Positions 1 to 7,070 of a stretch of 10,353 bases of DNA are shown piece by piece. The DNA is from CAZWRV01 sp964636325 (GTDB lineage Bacteria > Verrucomicrobiota > Lentisphaeria > Victivallales > GWF2-50-93): positions 1 to 10,353 of the forward strand of contig CAZWRV010000148.1 of NCBI GenBank assembly GCA_964636325.1, written 5' to 3'. The notes beneath the pieces are model-generated. The model was given only the letters and a program-made list of their open reading frames with translations, was not told the DNA's origin and ran no database searches. The stretch's first letter is position 1, and the number at the start of each line of letters is the position of its first letter. Position numbers and translations under genes: made by a program.

Positions 1-1
1 G

Positions 2-58
2 CTCAACCCTCCGGAAGACGACAAAGATAACGACAAAGTTCGCGACAAAGATGGGTGA
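2..58 (+). CDS. C-terminal end of an unidentified protein with a Lys/Asp tail (partial)
   Basis: An open frame runs from the window edge to TGA at 56-58 and reads LNPPEDDKDNDKVRDKDG. The heptamer GACAAAG recurs exactly every 12 bases (20-26, 32-38, 44-50), so the tail is a four-residue repeat of the form D-K-x-x. The stop lies just before the Shine-Dalgarno of the next gene (66-71), which is the usual arrangement inside an operon. Charged low-complexity tails are common at C-termini. The body of the protein is outside the window, so no function can be given. It could also be non-coding, since only 18 codons are visible. Confidence 0.4.
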   Translation, partial: LNPPEDDKDNDKVRDKDG

Positions 59-65
59 GTTTCAG

Positions 66-71
66 AGGAGG
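66..71 (+). promoter_or_regulatory. Strong Shine-Dalgarno that sets the lipid kinase start
   Basis: AGGAGG at 66-71 lies directly before two consecutive ATG codons (73 and 76). The spacing of four bases favours the ATG at 76, or 73 at a squeeze. The upstream in-frame GTG at 55 would put this Shine-Dalgarno inside the coding sequence and overlap the previous stop, so it is not preferred. Confidence 0.7.
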
Positions 72-75
72 GATG

Positions 76-1080
76 ATGTCCGTTTCCAAGACCAAGGTCG
101 TATGCATTTTGAATCCGCAGTCCTGCGACGGGGATTCGCTGAGGCGCTGGCCGGAGATAGAACGCTATTTTCGCGAACTCAGGATAGACTTCGAACTTGT
201 AAGCCAGGACGGCGATCTTTCGGAAACCGTCTTTGAAATTCTTTCCCGCCGCAACCAGGAAGAGCTGCTGATAGCCGGAGTAGGCGGCGACGGGACGCAC
301 TGCGCGCTCATCAACGGGATGCTCAGGTTCAAGGAGCGGAATCCGGGTGCCGTCCTGCCCCCATACTCGGTCATACCGTTCGGCACCGGCAACAACATAG
401 CCAAGTCGTTCGGCCTCAACCCCAAGGACGGCCTGCTCAGCAGCCACCTGAGGAGGGCCGCGTTCGGCACCGTCTACGGCGCCGAATACCGGATAGACGT
501 CGGCAGACTTGCCGGCGGAAGGTATTTCCTCGACGGCTTCGCAGTGGGCGTCGACGCCCATATACTGGCCGGCCGCAACCGCGACAAGGACAGCTTCAGA
601 AAGAGCTTACTATTCGGCCTCATCCGGGGCTACCCGGTGTATTTCTGGAACGTCCTGAAGAGCCTGGGCAAATGCAGCCCTCTGCGGGGCGAGATCGAGG
701 TGGACGGCGAAAAGTTCTATTCCGGCGACCTGTTCAACATAATCGTGAACAACACGAGGATCTACGCGGGCGAGTTCGACCTTACCGACGACGCGTTCGC
801 GAACGACGGGCTTCTCGACGTGCTGGTATTCACCGGGAAGCGCGACTACATCTGGCGCTACTTCCTGAGCCACAGATACCTGCCGAGGAAGGTGCGGCGC
901 TTCAGCTCGCTGACAAAGGAAGGCTTCATCTGCCGCAGGAAGGGAAAAGTCTTCAATATCAAGCTTGAAAAGCCGATTCCGGCTCTGATTGACGGCGAGT
1001 CGCTCTCGCCGGGAAATGAATTCACCATAGAAACCTTCCCTAACGCGATAACGCTCAGGGTGCCGGTCGAGCCGGAATGA
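76..1080 (+). CDS. Diacylglycerol kinase family lipid kinase (DAGK catalytic domain)
   Basis: This is a 334-residue protein of the DagK/YegS/LCB5 lipid kinase family, which transfers phosphate from ATP to a lipid hydroxyl (diacylglycerol or a sphingoid-like base) at the cytoplasmic face of the membrane. Visible marks are NPQS (residues 13-16), the nucleotide-binding GGDGT loop (70-74), the FGTGNNIAKSFG motif (102-113) typical of the family's GTGND(I/L)AR signature, and the C-terminal DDAFANDGLLDVLVF and ALIDGE (around 306-308) segments found near the metal and substrate site. The length is normal for the family. The start is chosen from the AGGAGG at 66-71. The gene probably follows the partial gene ending at 58 in an operon. 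It ends four bases before the stop of the convergent protease gene. The lipid substrate cannot be told from sequence; diacylglycerol is the default. Confidence 0.9.
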   Translation: MSVSKTKVVCILNPQSCDGDSLRRWPEIERYFRELRIDFELVSQDGDLSETVFEILSRRNQEELLIAGVGGDGTHCALINGMLRFKERNPGAVLPPYSVIPFGTGNNIAKSFGLNPKDGLLSSHLRRAAFGTVYGAEYRIDVGRLAGGRYFLDGFAVGVDAHILAGRNRDKDSFRKSLLFGLIRGYPVYFWNVLKSLGKCSPLRGEIEVDGEKFYSGDLFNIIVNNTRIYAGEFDLTDDAFANDGLLDVLVFTGKRDYIWRYFLSHRYLPRKVRRFSSLTKEGFICRRKGKVFNIKLEKPIPALIDGESLSPGNEFTIETFPNAITLRVPVEPE

Positions 1081-1084
1081 CCGC

Positions 1085-4081
1085 TCACTTGAGTGGATTT
1101 AAGACGCTTTTGAAAAGCCCGGCCTCGGACTTGATCTTCACCTCGCCGCCGCTGGCGCATAGTGCGTCCTGCTTGAGGACGTCGGCGACCATGCTCTTCA
1201 TTCCGCGTATGTCGGCGGGCGTGGTGGAAAGTATTGCGTCGCGGTCGCGCTGCAGCTCCCGGAGTTCGGTCTTCTCGAAATAGTATTGGAATGCCCGCTG
1301 CCCTTTGTCGGACGGGGTCAGCGGCCTGTCCAGGCCCGAGATTGTGCCGATGATGTAGCGGGTCATCTCCTTTCCATCCGGGTCGAACTTTTCCAGATAG
1401 GACGGAGTTTCATCGAAAGCCCGGACAGTCTTTTCGAGGTTCGGATCCGAGAACGAGAAGAGCATGCTGTTGCCGGTCTGGCTGAATGAGGCCGCGGCGC
1501 CGTATGCGCCTCCCTGCACGCGTATCTGCTTGTGGAGCCAGTCCCTGGTCAGGATCTGCCTGAGGACATGCATTTTTCCGTCCCATGCGTAGCCGAGCCT
1601 TTTGAAATTGTAGCCTTTGACTATGCTCTGCACCTTTGCTCCGACGGCCAGGGCTTCGTTCTTCTTTTCGAGCTTGAAGCTCCATTTCTCCATCTGAGGT
1701 CTGGCGCTTCTCAATCTGCCGGCGAATCCTTCCATGCATCTTCTGAAATTTGCAAGGTCGCCCTTCGCGCAGGTGGCTGCGGCGGTCATGTTTTCCCGTG
1801 TGAACAGCAGCCTCGCCGTTTCCGCGAGGTCCGCGGAAATCTCCCCGGCCTTTGCGTCGAAGTCCTTCGACAGGTCGGAGATGAACCAGTAGTATTCGAG
1901 ACCTCCGGTAGTTTCGTTGAACATTCCGGCGTCGGAAAAATAGGAGAGCAGGCGGGTCATCGGAAAATCCAGCTTGCCGCTTCGGATCGACGAGTCCATG
2001 CCTGCCTGGCTCCGAGCGATGAGCGTCCTCAGGCGCTCCTTGTCGTCAAATCTGGTGCGGTTCAAAATTTCCTCCGCGAGGGCGAACATGCTGTCCATCT
2101 TGGAATTCAACGCCTTGCATGAGACGTTGAATTTAGGGATCAGGCGGGTGTCGTCGCGTTTTTCAAGGAAGCCGCTGATCCCGGCGCCGAAACCGCCCGT
2201 ATGGATATTCAACTGGTTGTCCAGCGACTTGTAGCTGTGTCTTTCGGTTCCGAGCGAGCCCAGCGTGCTGGAAAGGAGGACCGCATAGGGGATGAGCCTC
2301 TGCGGCAGGACGCGCATGTCGAAGTAAAGGTTCGCGAAGACGACTCCGTTGGTGAATTCCTCGCGGTGGAGCAGCGGCGCGCCGCCGGCTTCCCCGACGT
2401 CGCACTCGAACCATTCCGCCTTCGGATCGATGTCGGAGATTCCGAGGGATGGAAGGCATCCGAGCGCCTCAGGGCTGTCCTTCGCCTCCTGGTATTTTTT
2501 CAAGTCCCCGGTCTGCGCGATCAGCGAGGAAATCTGCTCGTTGGATAGTCCGGCCTTGTATTTTGCAAGCTTTTCGGCCGTTTCAACCGTCTCCTTCTTC
2601 TCCAGGCCCTGCTCTGGCTGCAGCACGAGCAGCAGCTTATGGTTGTTGCCGATCACATATTTGCTCAGAAGCCCCTTCAGGTATTCCTCGGGCGGGCCGT
2701 TCTTGATTTCCGCGAGCTGCTTTTCGAAGCCGAGTCCGTCGAGCGGGTTGCCGCAATACAGCCAGCCTGTGATGGTTTTGCCGGTGCATGCGAGGCCCTT
2801 GTATGCGTCGTTCCCTTCCCTCAGGTGGAATTCAAGCCTGTTGACTGCGCCTTCGAGCATCTCCTTATCGAAACCATTCGCCGCCGCGTCGGCGAGCGCC
2901 TTGAAGACGATGGCCTTGAACTTGTCCTTGTCGCCGGAATCTGCGTTCTTCGCGACTATCGTGAATATGTTCTGCTGCGAATCGTCGGCGTAGGCGTAGA
3001 ACTCCTTGCCGACACCCGCCTCCTGCAGTGCCTGGCGGATCGGCGCAGCCTCCTTGTTCACCAGAAGATCGGCCAGCAGGCCGAGCCCCATCACCAGGGT
3101 GCGGTCCGACCCGGTTCCCGCTACGAACGACAGCGAGAGATACGTCTGCCCCTTCGTGCTTCCGCCTTCCGGAACCGGATATGAAGCCGTGCGCTCCCTC
3201 ATTTTATCAAACGGCTTCTGCAGAGGGATGGAAACCTGCTCGGACGCCCTTTCCATCTCCGAAAGGTATTTCCCGCCGATGAACTCAAGCTCCTTGCCGA
3301 GGTCGGCGTCGCCGTAGAGCAGTATCAGGCTGTTGTCCGGGCGGTAGTGCCTCCGGTGGAAGTCGAGAAATTTCTCGTCCGTCAGCCCCGGGATCGCCGA
3401 CGGGACGCCGCCCGAGAAGAATCTGTAGCTGTTGTCCGGGAAAAGCTCCCTGCGGACGAGGATGTTCATGATCGAACCCGGAGAGGAGAAGACCCCCTTC
3501 ATCTCGTTGTAGACTACGCCTGTGATCTTGAGAGGCGCGTCCCGGCCGGCCAGTTCGTAGTGCCATCCCTCCTGCATCAGGATGCGGGGCTCCTTGTAAA
3601 TCATCGGATAGAACACTGCGTCAAGGTAGACATGCATCAGGTTGAAATAGTCCTTCTCGTTCATGCTGGCCACGGGGTAGACGGTGTTGTCGCTGGCGGT
3701 CCAGGCATTCAGGAAGGTGTTGAGCGACCCCTTCATCAGCTCCTCGAAAGGGCTCTTGACCGGAAAGTTCTTCGACCCGTTCAGGATGGAATGCTCCAGT
3801 ATGTGGGCTGTGCCGCAGTCCGAGTCCGGAACCGTCCTGAAGGCGATGCTGAATGTCTTGTTCGGATCGTCGGCCATCACCTTCACCAGTTGCGCGCCGC
3901 TTCTGACGTGCTCGAAATGAAGGCATTCCGCGTTGAACTCCGGCACGAAGCGCTTCTCAATAAGCCTGAAGCCGTGGTACTCCCCGCCGACAGTATAGCC
4001 GCGCCCGGGCCTCGACACACACCCGGCGGAAAGGAGCAGGATTGAAATGCAGGCCAGTGCGAGATGAAAATTTGTTCTCAT
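1085..4081 (-). CDS. PreP-like M16C zinc metalloprotease with lipoprotein signal peptide
   Basis: The product is 998 residues, the normal size of presequence protease (PreP/Cym1, M16C), which degrades short peptides inside a closed two-half chamber. The inverted zinc motif HILEH is at 93-97 (ligands His93 and His97, catalytic Glu96), with the third ligand Glu193 in VVYNEMKGVFSSP. The block from 96 to 157, with NGSKNFPVKSPFEELMKGS, NTFLNA and VYPVAS, is closely PreP-like. The C-terminal half keeps IRVQGGAYGA, the region that binds substrate in this family. I take the ATG at 4081 because it begins a signal peptide MRTNFHLALACISILLLSAG followed by Cys21, a near-consensus lipobox; the frame is open further upstream to 4246, but that part overlaps the neighbouring gene. 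No good Shine-Dalgarno precedes 4081. The gene lies 41 bases after the stop of the 564-residue gene and may be co-transcribed with it. A lipid-anchored form would act outside the cytoplasm (inference). Confidence 0.92.
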   Translation of the reverse strand: MRTNFHLALACISILLLSAGCVSRPGRGYTVGGEYHGFRLIEKRFVPEFNAECLHFEHVRSGAQLVKVMADDPNKTFSIAFRTVPDSDCGTAHILEHSILNGSKNFPVKSPFEELMKGSLNTFLNAWTASDNTVYPVASMNEKDYFNLMHVYLDAVFYPMIYKEPRILMQEGWHYELAGRDAPLKITGVVYNEMKGVFSSPGSIMNILVRRELFPDNSYRFFSGGVPSAIPGLTDEKFLDFHRRHYRPDNSLILLYGDADLGKELEFIGGKYLSEMERASEQVSIPLQKPFDKMRERTASYPVPEGGSTKGQTYLSLSFVAGTGSDRTLVMGLGLLADLLVNKEAAPIRQALQEAGVGKEFYAYADDSQQNIFTIVAKNADSGDKDKFKAIVFKALADAAANGFDKEMLEGAVNRLEFHLREGNDAYKGLACTGKTITGWLYCGNPLDGLGFEKQLAEIKNGPPEEYLKGLLSKYVIGNNHKLLLVLQPEQGLEKKETVETAEKLAKYKAGLSNEQISSLIAQTGDLKKYQEAKDSPEALGCLPSLGISDIDPKAEWFECDVGEAGGAPLLHREEFTNGVVFANLYFDMRVLPQRLIPYAVLLSSTLGSLGTERHSYKSLDNQLNIHTGGFGAGISGFLEKRDDTRLIPKFNVSCKALNSKMDSMFALAEEILNRTRFDDKERLRTLIARSQAGMDSSIRSGKLDFPMTRLLSYFSDAGMFNETTGGLEYYWFISDLSKDFDAKAGEISADLAETARLLFTRENMTAAATCAKGDLANFRRCMEGFAGRLRSARPQMEKWSFKLEKKNEALAVGAKVQSIVKGYNFKRLGYAWDGKMHVLRQILTRDWLHKQIRVQGGAYGAAASFSQTGNSMLFSFSDPNLEKTVRAFDETPSYLEKFDPDGKEMTRYIIGTISGLDRPLTPSDKGQRAFQYYFEKTELRELQRDRDAILSTTPADIRGMKSMVADVLKQDALCASGGEVKIKSEAGLFKSVLNPLK

Positions 4082-4122
4082 AAGTTTCTTAAGTAGGGGC
4101 TCATATCCCCGCAGGGAAAAAC

Positions 4123-5817
4123 TTACATTTTTCCCGACACGAATTCCCCGTCCATAGCGCAGGAGCCGAGGAATGATGGCGAGAATTCGCGGGCGGGGCC
4201 CTGGTACCAGAACCCGGCGAAGCGGATGAAGTTTGCCCAGCGCCACAGCCTGAATTCTACCGGGTTCGGGAACTTGTAGCGGACTTCGCAGAAGAATCCG
4301 GCCTCCTCGACGCGGCAGACGGCCTCCTTTCCGCGTAAAATAACCGGCGTTCCAGAATATGGCGTCCCGTTAATCGCGACTTTTTCCGGAGCGCTGAAAT
4401 GTACGGGGAAGAACGTGTTGATTGAAATCTCGTCGGCGGAGAGAGGTGCGAATTCCGCAAATGGCGAAGCCTTGAAGCGCAGTCCGCCGCCGCGTTCGCG
4501 GACGATGACCCGCCCGGCGTTGTTGAAGTTCGAAGCCTCCATCGGCCTGCCGCGCTGATCCTTCACCCATTCCTCCGGCGCGCCGAAGAGGACCGTCGCG
4601 GCGGTGACGTGCCTGACGTCCTCCATCGAAGCGACCTTCGGCTTCAAGGCGTAATGGCACAGTATCGGGAAGCTGTGCGAGAAGGTCGACTCCTCTCGCC
4701 ATCCGAGGGCATATCCCGGCTTCTGCACCTGGAAGATTTTTGTCTCTCCCGCCGGCAGCAGCGAGCCCTGCACCGAGATATATTTCTTCTTGACGGGGTC
4801 GATGTAGCCGAACTCGCCCCAGCGTATCTGCGCCTGGAACCGCTTCGGATAGGAGCGTCGCCTCATTTCGTCCAGGGCATCCGCCGGAACATGGAAGCGG
4901 TTCGCCATCTGCCACGCTGGGCCGGACCACGTGAACGGGATGTCGCCGTCGTGATGGAAGATCACGCCCTTGCGCTTCTCGTCGAAGAGCCTGACTATCG
5001 AACGGTCGCAAGACAGGCCAAGGTAGCAGAACAGAATCCTCATCTGCGAGTTCTGCCCCAGGATGTCCACCCTGTAAGCGCGGGAGAACGGTCCGCACTG
5101 GACGCCGAGATCCGGATGATAAAGGGCCAGAATCTCACGCCAGAGCTTCATTTCAATCTTGAGCGCCATCTCCCTGGCCTCCTCGTGCGGATCAAGCTCG
5201 ACGATCTTCGCCAGCGAATGCAGCGAAATCGGCGAATACGTGGGGCTGTTGAACTCCCTGAAGACCTTCTCGTGCTCGCTGTGCCATGCCAGCAGGCGCA
5301 GTGAGTTCATGCCCATGGCGCGGATGCGCAGACCCGTGTAGACCTCCGGAATCGACGCGAGCGGATGCTTGAAGTCATAGAAGTCCAGGACCTGGCTGGC
5401 CGCCAGAAGGAACCAGGTCGTCATGCACGAGAAATTGTGCGTCTGCTCCCCGCCGAAACGGACTTCCAGCGAATTGATAAGATGCGCCTCGACAATCTTC
5501 TTGAGGTACGCATATGCCGCCGGGTTAAGCCGGTCCTTGAAGCGGAGCATGAGCTCGACCGCCGCGAACGGCGTGAAATGGTTTTCATCTATCGGAGTCT
5601 TCAGGATAATCGCCTCGGCGAGACGCTTGTACCTGTCCGCGCCGTGGCCCATGAGGCTGAAGCAGTTCCAAAGCAGCTCGCGGCTGGACGGGGCGGTGCC
5701 GTAGTGCACAAACCTGCCCTTCGCATCGAACCATTTTGCCAGCCTTCTGCAGTGGGCTTCCGTGAATTCCTTCTTGACCGAGGGGTCGCCGAGGACACGA
5801 TACTTTTCGCTTTTCAT
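4123..5817 (-). CDS. Unrecognised 564-residue protein, predicted alpha-barrel plus beta domain
   Basis: I cannot assign this protein to a named family with confidence. Residues 15 to about 320 read as a series of amphipathic helices containing conserved-looking blocks: GGEQTHNFSCMTTW (122-135), EFNSPTYSPISLH (188-200), GPFSRAYRVD (242-251) and FTWSGPAWQMANRF (295-308). From about 330 on it is beta-rich (repeated short strands such as KYISVQGSLLPAG and GRVIVRERGGG). Helical toroid followed by beta-sandwich is the layout of several polysaccharide lyases and related glycan enzymes, and the polar Asn/His, Tyr and Arg in these blocks could form such an active site; this is inference. No signal peptide or membrane segment is visible, so a cytoplasmic location is likely. 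The start ATG at 5817 has AGGAG eight bases upstream. The isomerase gene upstream on the same strand also hints at carbohydrate metabolism. Confidence 0.85.
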   Translation of the reverse strand: MKSEKYRVLGDPSVKKEFTEAHCRRLAKWFDAKGRFVHYGTAPSSRELLWNCFSLMGHGADRYKRLAEAIILKTPIDENHFTPFAAVELMLRFKDRLNPAAYAYLKKIVEAHLINSLEVRFGGEQTHNFSCMTTWFLLAASQVLDFYDFKHPLASIPEVYTGLRIRAMGMNSLRLLAWHSEHEKVFREFNSPTYSPISLHSLAKIVELDPHEEAREMALKIEMKLWREILALYHPDLGVQCGPFSRAYRVDILGQNSQMRILFCYLGLSCDRSIVRLFDEKRKGVIFHHDGDIPFTWSGPAWQMANRFHVPADALDEMRRRSYPKRFQAQIRWGEFGYIDPVKKKYISVQGSLLPAGETKIFQVQKPGYALGWREESTFSHSFPILCHYALKPKVASMEDVRHVTAATVLFGAPEEWVKDQRGRPMEASNFNNAGRVIVRERGGGLRFKASPFAEFAPLSADEISINTFFPVHFSAPEKVAINGTPYSGTPVILRGKEAVCRVEEAGFFCEVRYKFPNPVEFRLWRWANFIRFAGFWYQGPAREFSPSFLGSCAMDGEFVSGKM

Positions 5818-5825
5818 CTCTTGAT

Positions 5826-5830
5826 CTCCT
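5826..5830 (-). promoter_or_regulatory. Ribosome binding site of the 564-residue gene
   Basis: On the minus strand AGGAG occupies 5830-5826, eight bases before the ATG at 5817. This is good support for that start. Confidence 0.65.
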
Positions 5831-5860
5831 GAAGCTTGAACATCTTTGTCGTCTTCCGGA

Positions 5861-5881
5861 TGGTTGAGCCATTCTCAACCA
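5861..5881. repeat. Perfect 8-bp inverted repeat, candidate operator or leader hairpin
   Basis: TGGTTGAG (5861-5868) and CTCAACCA (5874-5881) are perfect complements around a five-base centre CCATT. The site is 44 bases upstream of the 564-residue gene's ATG. No T-run follows on either strand, so it does not look like an intrinsic terminator. A dyad of this length is typical of repressor operators such as those of LacI or GntR family proteins, or it may be a 5'-leader hairpin; the sequence does not decide. Confidence 0.45.
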
Positions 5882-5918
5882 CGACTCCGACAAGCGTCGC
5901 TCTCGACGGCCGCGCCGC

Positions 5919-5927
5919 ATTATTGCA
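5919..5927 (-). promoter_or_regulatory. Possible extended -10 promoter for the 564-residue gene
   Basis: On the minus strand the sequence TGCAATAAT (5927-5919) fits an extended -10 element (TGn followed by AATAAT). Transcription from it would start near 5912 and give a leader of about 95 bases that includes the inverted repeat at 5861-5881. No convincing -35 element is present at the right distance. This is weak evidence. Confidence 0.25.
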
Positions 5928-5951
5928 CAATTTTCGCCGCCAGGTGCGGAG

Positions 5952-5970
5952 GGTTTTGCTTGTCAAAACC
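5952..5970. repeat. Inverted repeat GGTTTTG/CAAAACC with five-base loop
   Basis: GGTTTTG (5952-5958) and CAAAACC (5964-5970) pair perfectly around CTTGT. It lies about 40 bases downstream of the isomerase stop on the minus strand. It may help end isomerase transcription, but no U-tract follows the stem in that direction (the next bases are GC-rich). The same CAAAACC heptamer occurs at 6923-6929 upstream of the isomerase. Confidence 0.4.
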
Positions 5971-5985
5971 GCATTTCGAGTATTT

Positions 5986-6000
5986 CTGCGGATTTCGCAG
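5986..6000. repeat. Short inverted repeat just after the isomerase stop
   Basis: CTGCG (5986-5990) and CGCAG (5996-6000) pair around GATTT, 12 bases past the isomerase stop codon on the minus strand. It is the third five-base-loop dyad in this 195-base gap. Alone, a 5-bp stem is weak and could be chance. Confidence 0.3.
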
Positions 6001-6012
6001 CTGAACCGTCTT

Positions 6013-6837
6013 TCAGGCGCCTTCCTCCAGCCTGCGCATCATCTTCACGAAGGCCGGGAAGACTACTTCCGGCTCCTCGATCTCAGGATGCCATTTTTTC
6101 TCCCATTCGAGGGTGAAATAGCCCTTGTAGCCGCCGTTGACCAGGCATTCGAATGTCTCCTTCAGGGGGATGTCGCCCTTGCCGGGAAGGCAGAGCTGGT
6201 ATTCCCTGGAGTCCGGCTTTAGCTTGGAATCCTTCCAGTGGGTGTAGCGTATCCATTTCCCGAGATTGTCCCAGACGCGCCCGGGCTTTTCGCCGAAGAA
6301 GCGGTAGGGATGATGTATGTCCCATAGGGCCGCGACCTGCTCGGAGGCCGTCTCCTCCATCAGCTCCAGGACATGCTCCGACGCGATGAAGTCGTCGTGC
6401 GTCTCCAGAAGTATCGTAACGCCGCATTCCTTGGCGAGCCTCCCCATCTCCTTGAGGTGTGCCGCGGCCGCCCCGACTGCGGCGGAACGCTTTGTCTCCC
6501 CGACATGCCCCCCGAAGACACGTATGTAGCGCGATCCGAAGAGGTGGCAGAGATCGAGATACCTTTTGATTTCATCCAGGGATTTGATCCGGTCCTCCTC
6601 CTTTGGGTTGAACGCCCGGGCGGAGCTTGAGAAGCACGGCACTTCTATTCCGGCGTCGCGGAACCTGCGGGCGGTGGCGCCGGCGTCGGACGAGAATTCA
6701 GGGCATCTGTAGATGTTCATCTCGGCCAGGTAGCCTCTGAAGTCTACCCCGTCGAACCCCATCTTTTCGGCGTTTCTCAATATCGTGTCCAGCTTCCACT
6801 GCGGACAGCCCAGCGTCGTGAATGCAAGCTTGATCAT
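6013..6837 (-). CDS. Sugar phosphate isomerase/epimerase family protein (TIM barrel, AP_endonuc_2 fold)
   Basis: The 274-residue product belongs to the xylose-isomerase-like TIM barrel family, whose members isomerise or epimerise keto sugars, inositols or hydroxypyruvate using a divalent metal. The expected metal site is complete: Glu145 in LLETHDD, Asp173 and His175/His176 in LWDIHH, His200 in THWKD, and Glu244 in FTLEWEKKW. The N-terminal IKLAFTTLGCPQWKLDTILRNA begins the first strand and helix, and GFDGVDFRG (27-35) is the usual second strand. Family length is normal and no signal peptide is seen. ATG 6837 is chosen because the fold starts there; the open frame reaches back to 6921 but that part looks non-coding. 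The best Shine-Dalgarno (AGGAG, 6857-6853) is 15 bases from this ATG, which is long. The substrate cannot be deduced. It lies 195 bases upstream of the 564-residue gene on the same strand. Confidence 0.88.
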   Translation of the reverse strand: MIKLAFTTLGCPQWKLDTILRNAEKMGFDGVDFRGYLAEMNIYRCPEFSSDAGATARRFRDAGIEVPCFSSSARAFNPKEEDRIKSLDEIKRYLDLCHLFGSRYIRVFGGHVGETKRSAAVGAAAAHLKEMGRLAKECGVTILLETHDDFIASEHVLELMEETASEQVAALWDIHHPYRFFGEKPGRVWDNLGKWIRYTHWKDSKLKPDSREYQLCLPGKGDIPLKETFECLVNGGYKGYFTLEWEKKWHPEIEEPEVVFPAFVKMMRRLEEGA

Positions 6838-7070
6838 ATGGAAAATCTGTTGCTCCTGATTTGTTACCCTGAATAGTCGAGTTAAAAGTTTTGCTGAAAC
6901 CTGACACCCGTTACCTGGCATCCAAAACCTAGTTTTGCAAGTATATTGAAGATGGCCTGTTTATCCGGACATGGCAAGCTTTACGGGATAATTTCTTCGG
7001 TTTTTTTCCGCAGTTAGCAAAGCGGCGTTTGGCGGGCTATCATAAGCAAAATACTGATTGGACGGTCCGA
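6838..7070. other. AT-rich divergent intergenic region with small repeats
   Basis: This stretch separates the minus-strand isomerase from the plus-strand transglycosylase and should hold promoters for both. It contains an inverted repeat CAAAAC/GTTTTG with a three-base centre (6923-6937), a direct repeat AGTTTTGC (6887-6894 and 6931-6938), and GATAAT at 6987-6992, which could be a + strand -10 box, although no good -35 lies upstream. A run of seven T at 7001-7007 sits between CGG and CCG. I see no convincing gene here. The open frame extends upstream from 7071 to a TTG at 7029, but codon use there is AT-rich and unlike the gene. Confidence 0.5.

Noticed and set aside
1532..4045. Several long + strand open frames (100 to 232 codons) inside the protease gene
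   Set aside because: They are antisense shadows produced by GC-rich third positions; the minus-strand protein has motifs along its full length.
4096..4110. GGGG-CTCATAT-CCCC hairpin between the 564-residue gene and the protease
   Set aside because: Only four pairs with a seven-base loop and no T-run; too weak to call a terminator or a leader structure.
5961..5966. TTGACA on the minus strand as a -35 box
   Set aside because: It lies inside the GGTTTTG/CAAAACC dyad, and no -10-like sequence occurs 16-18 bases downstream; the AATAAT at 5924-5919 is 36 bases away.
7029..7070. TTG start for the transglycosylase
   Set aside because: No Shine-Dalgarno, AT-rich codons unlike the gene, and GTG 7071 already gives a suitable basic N-terminus before the membrane segment; kept only as an alternative.
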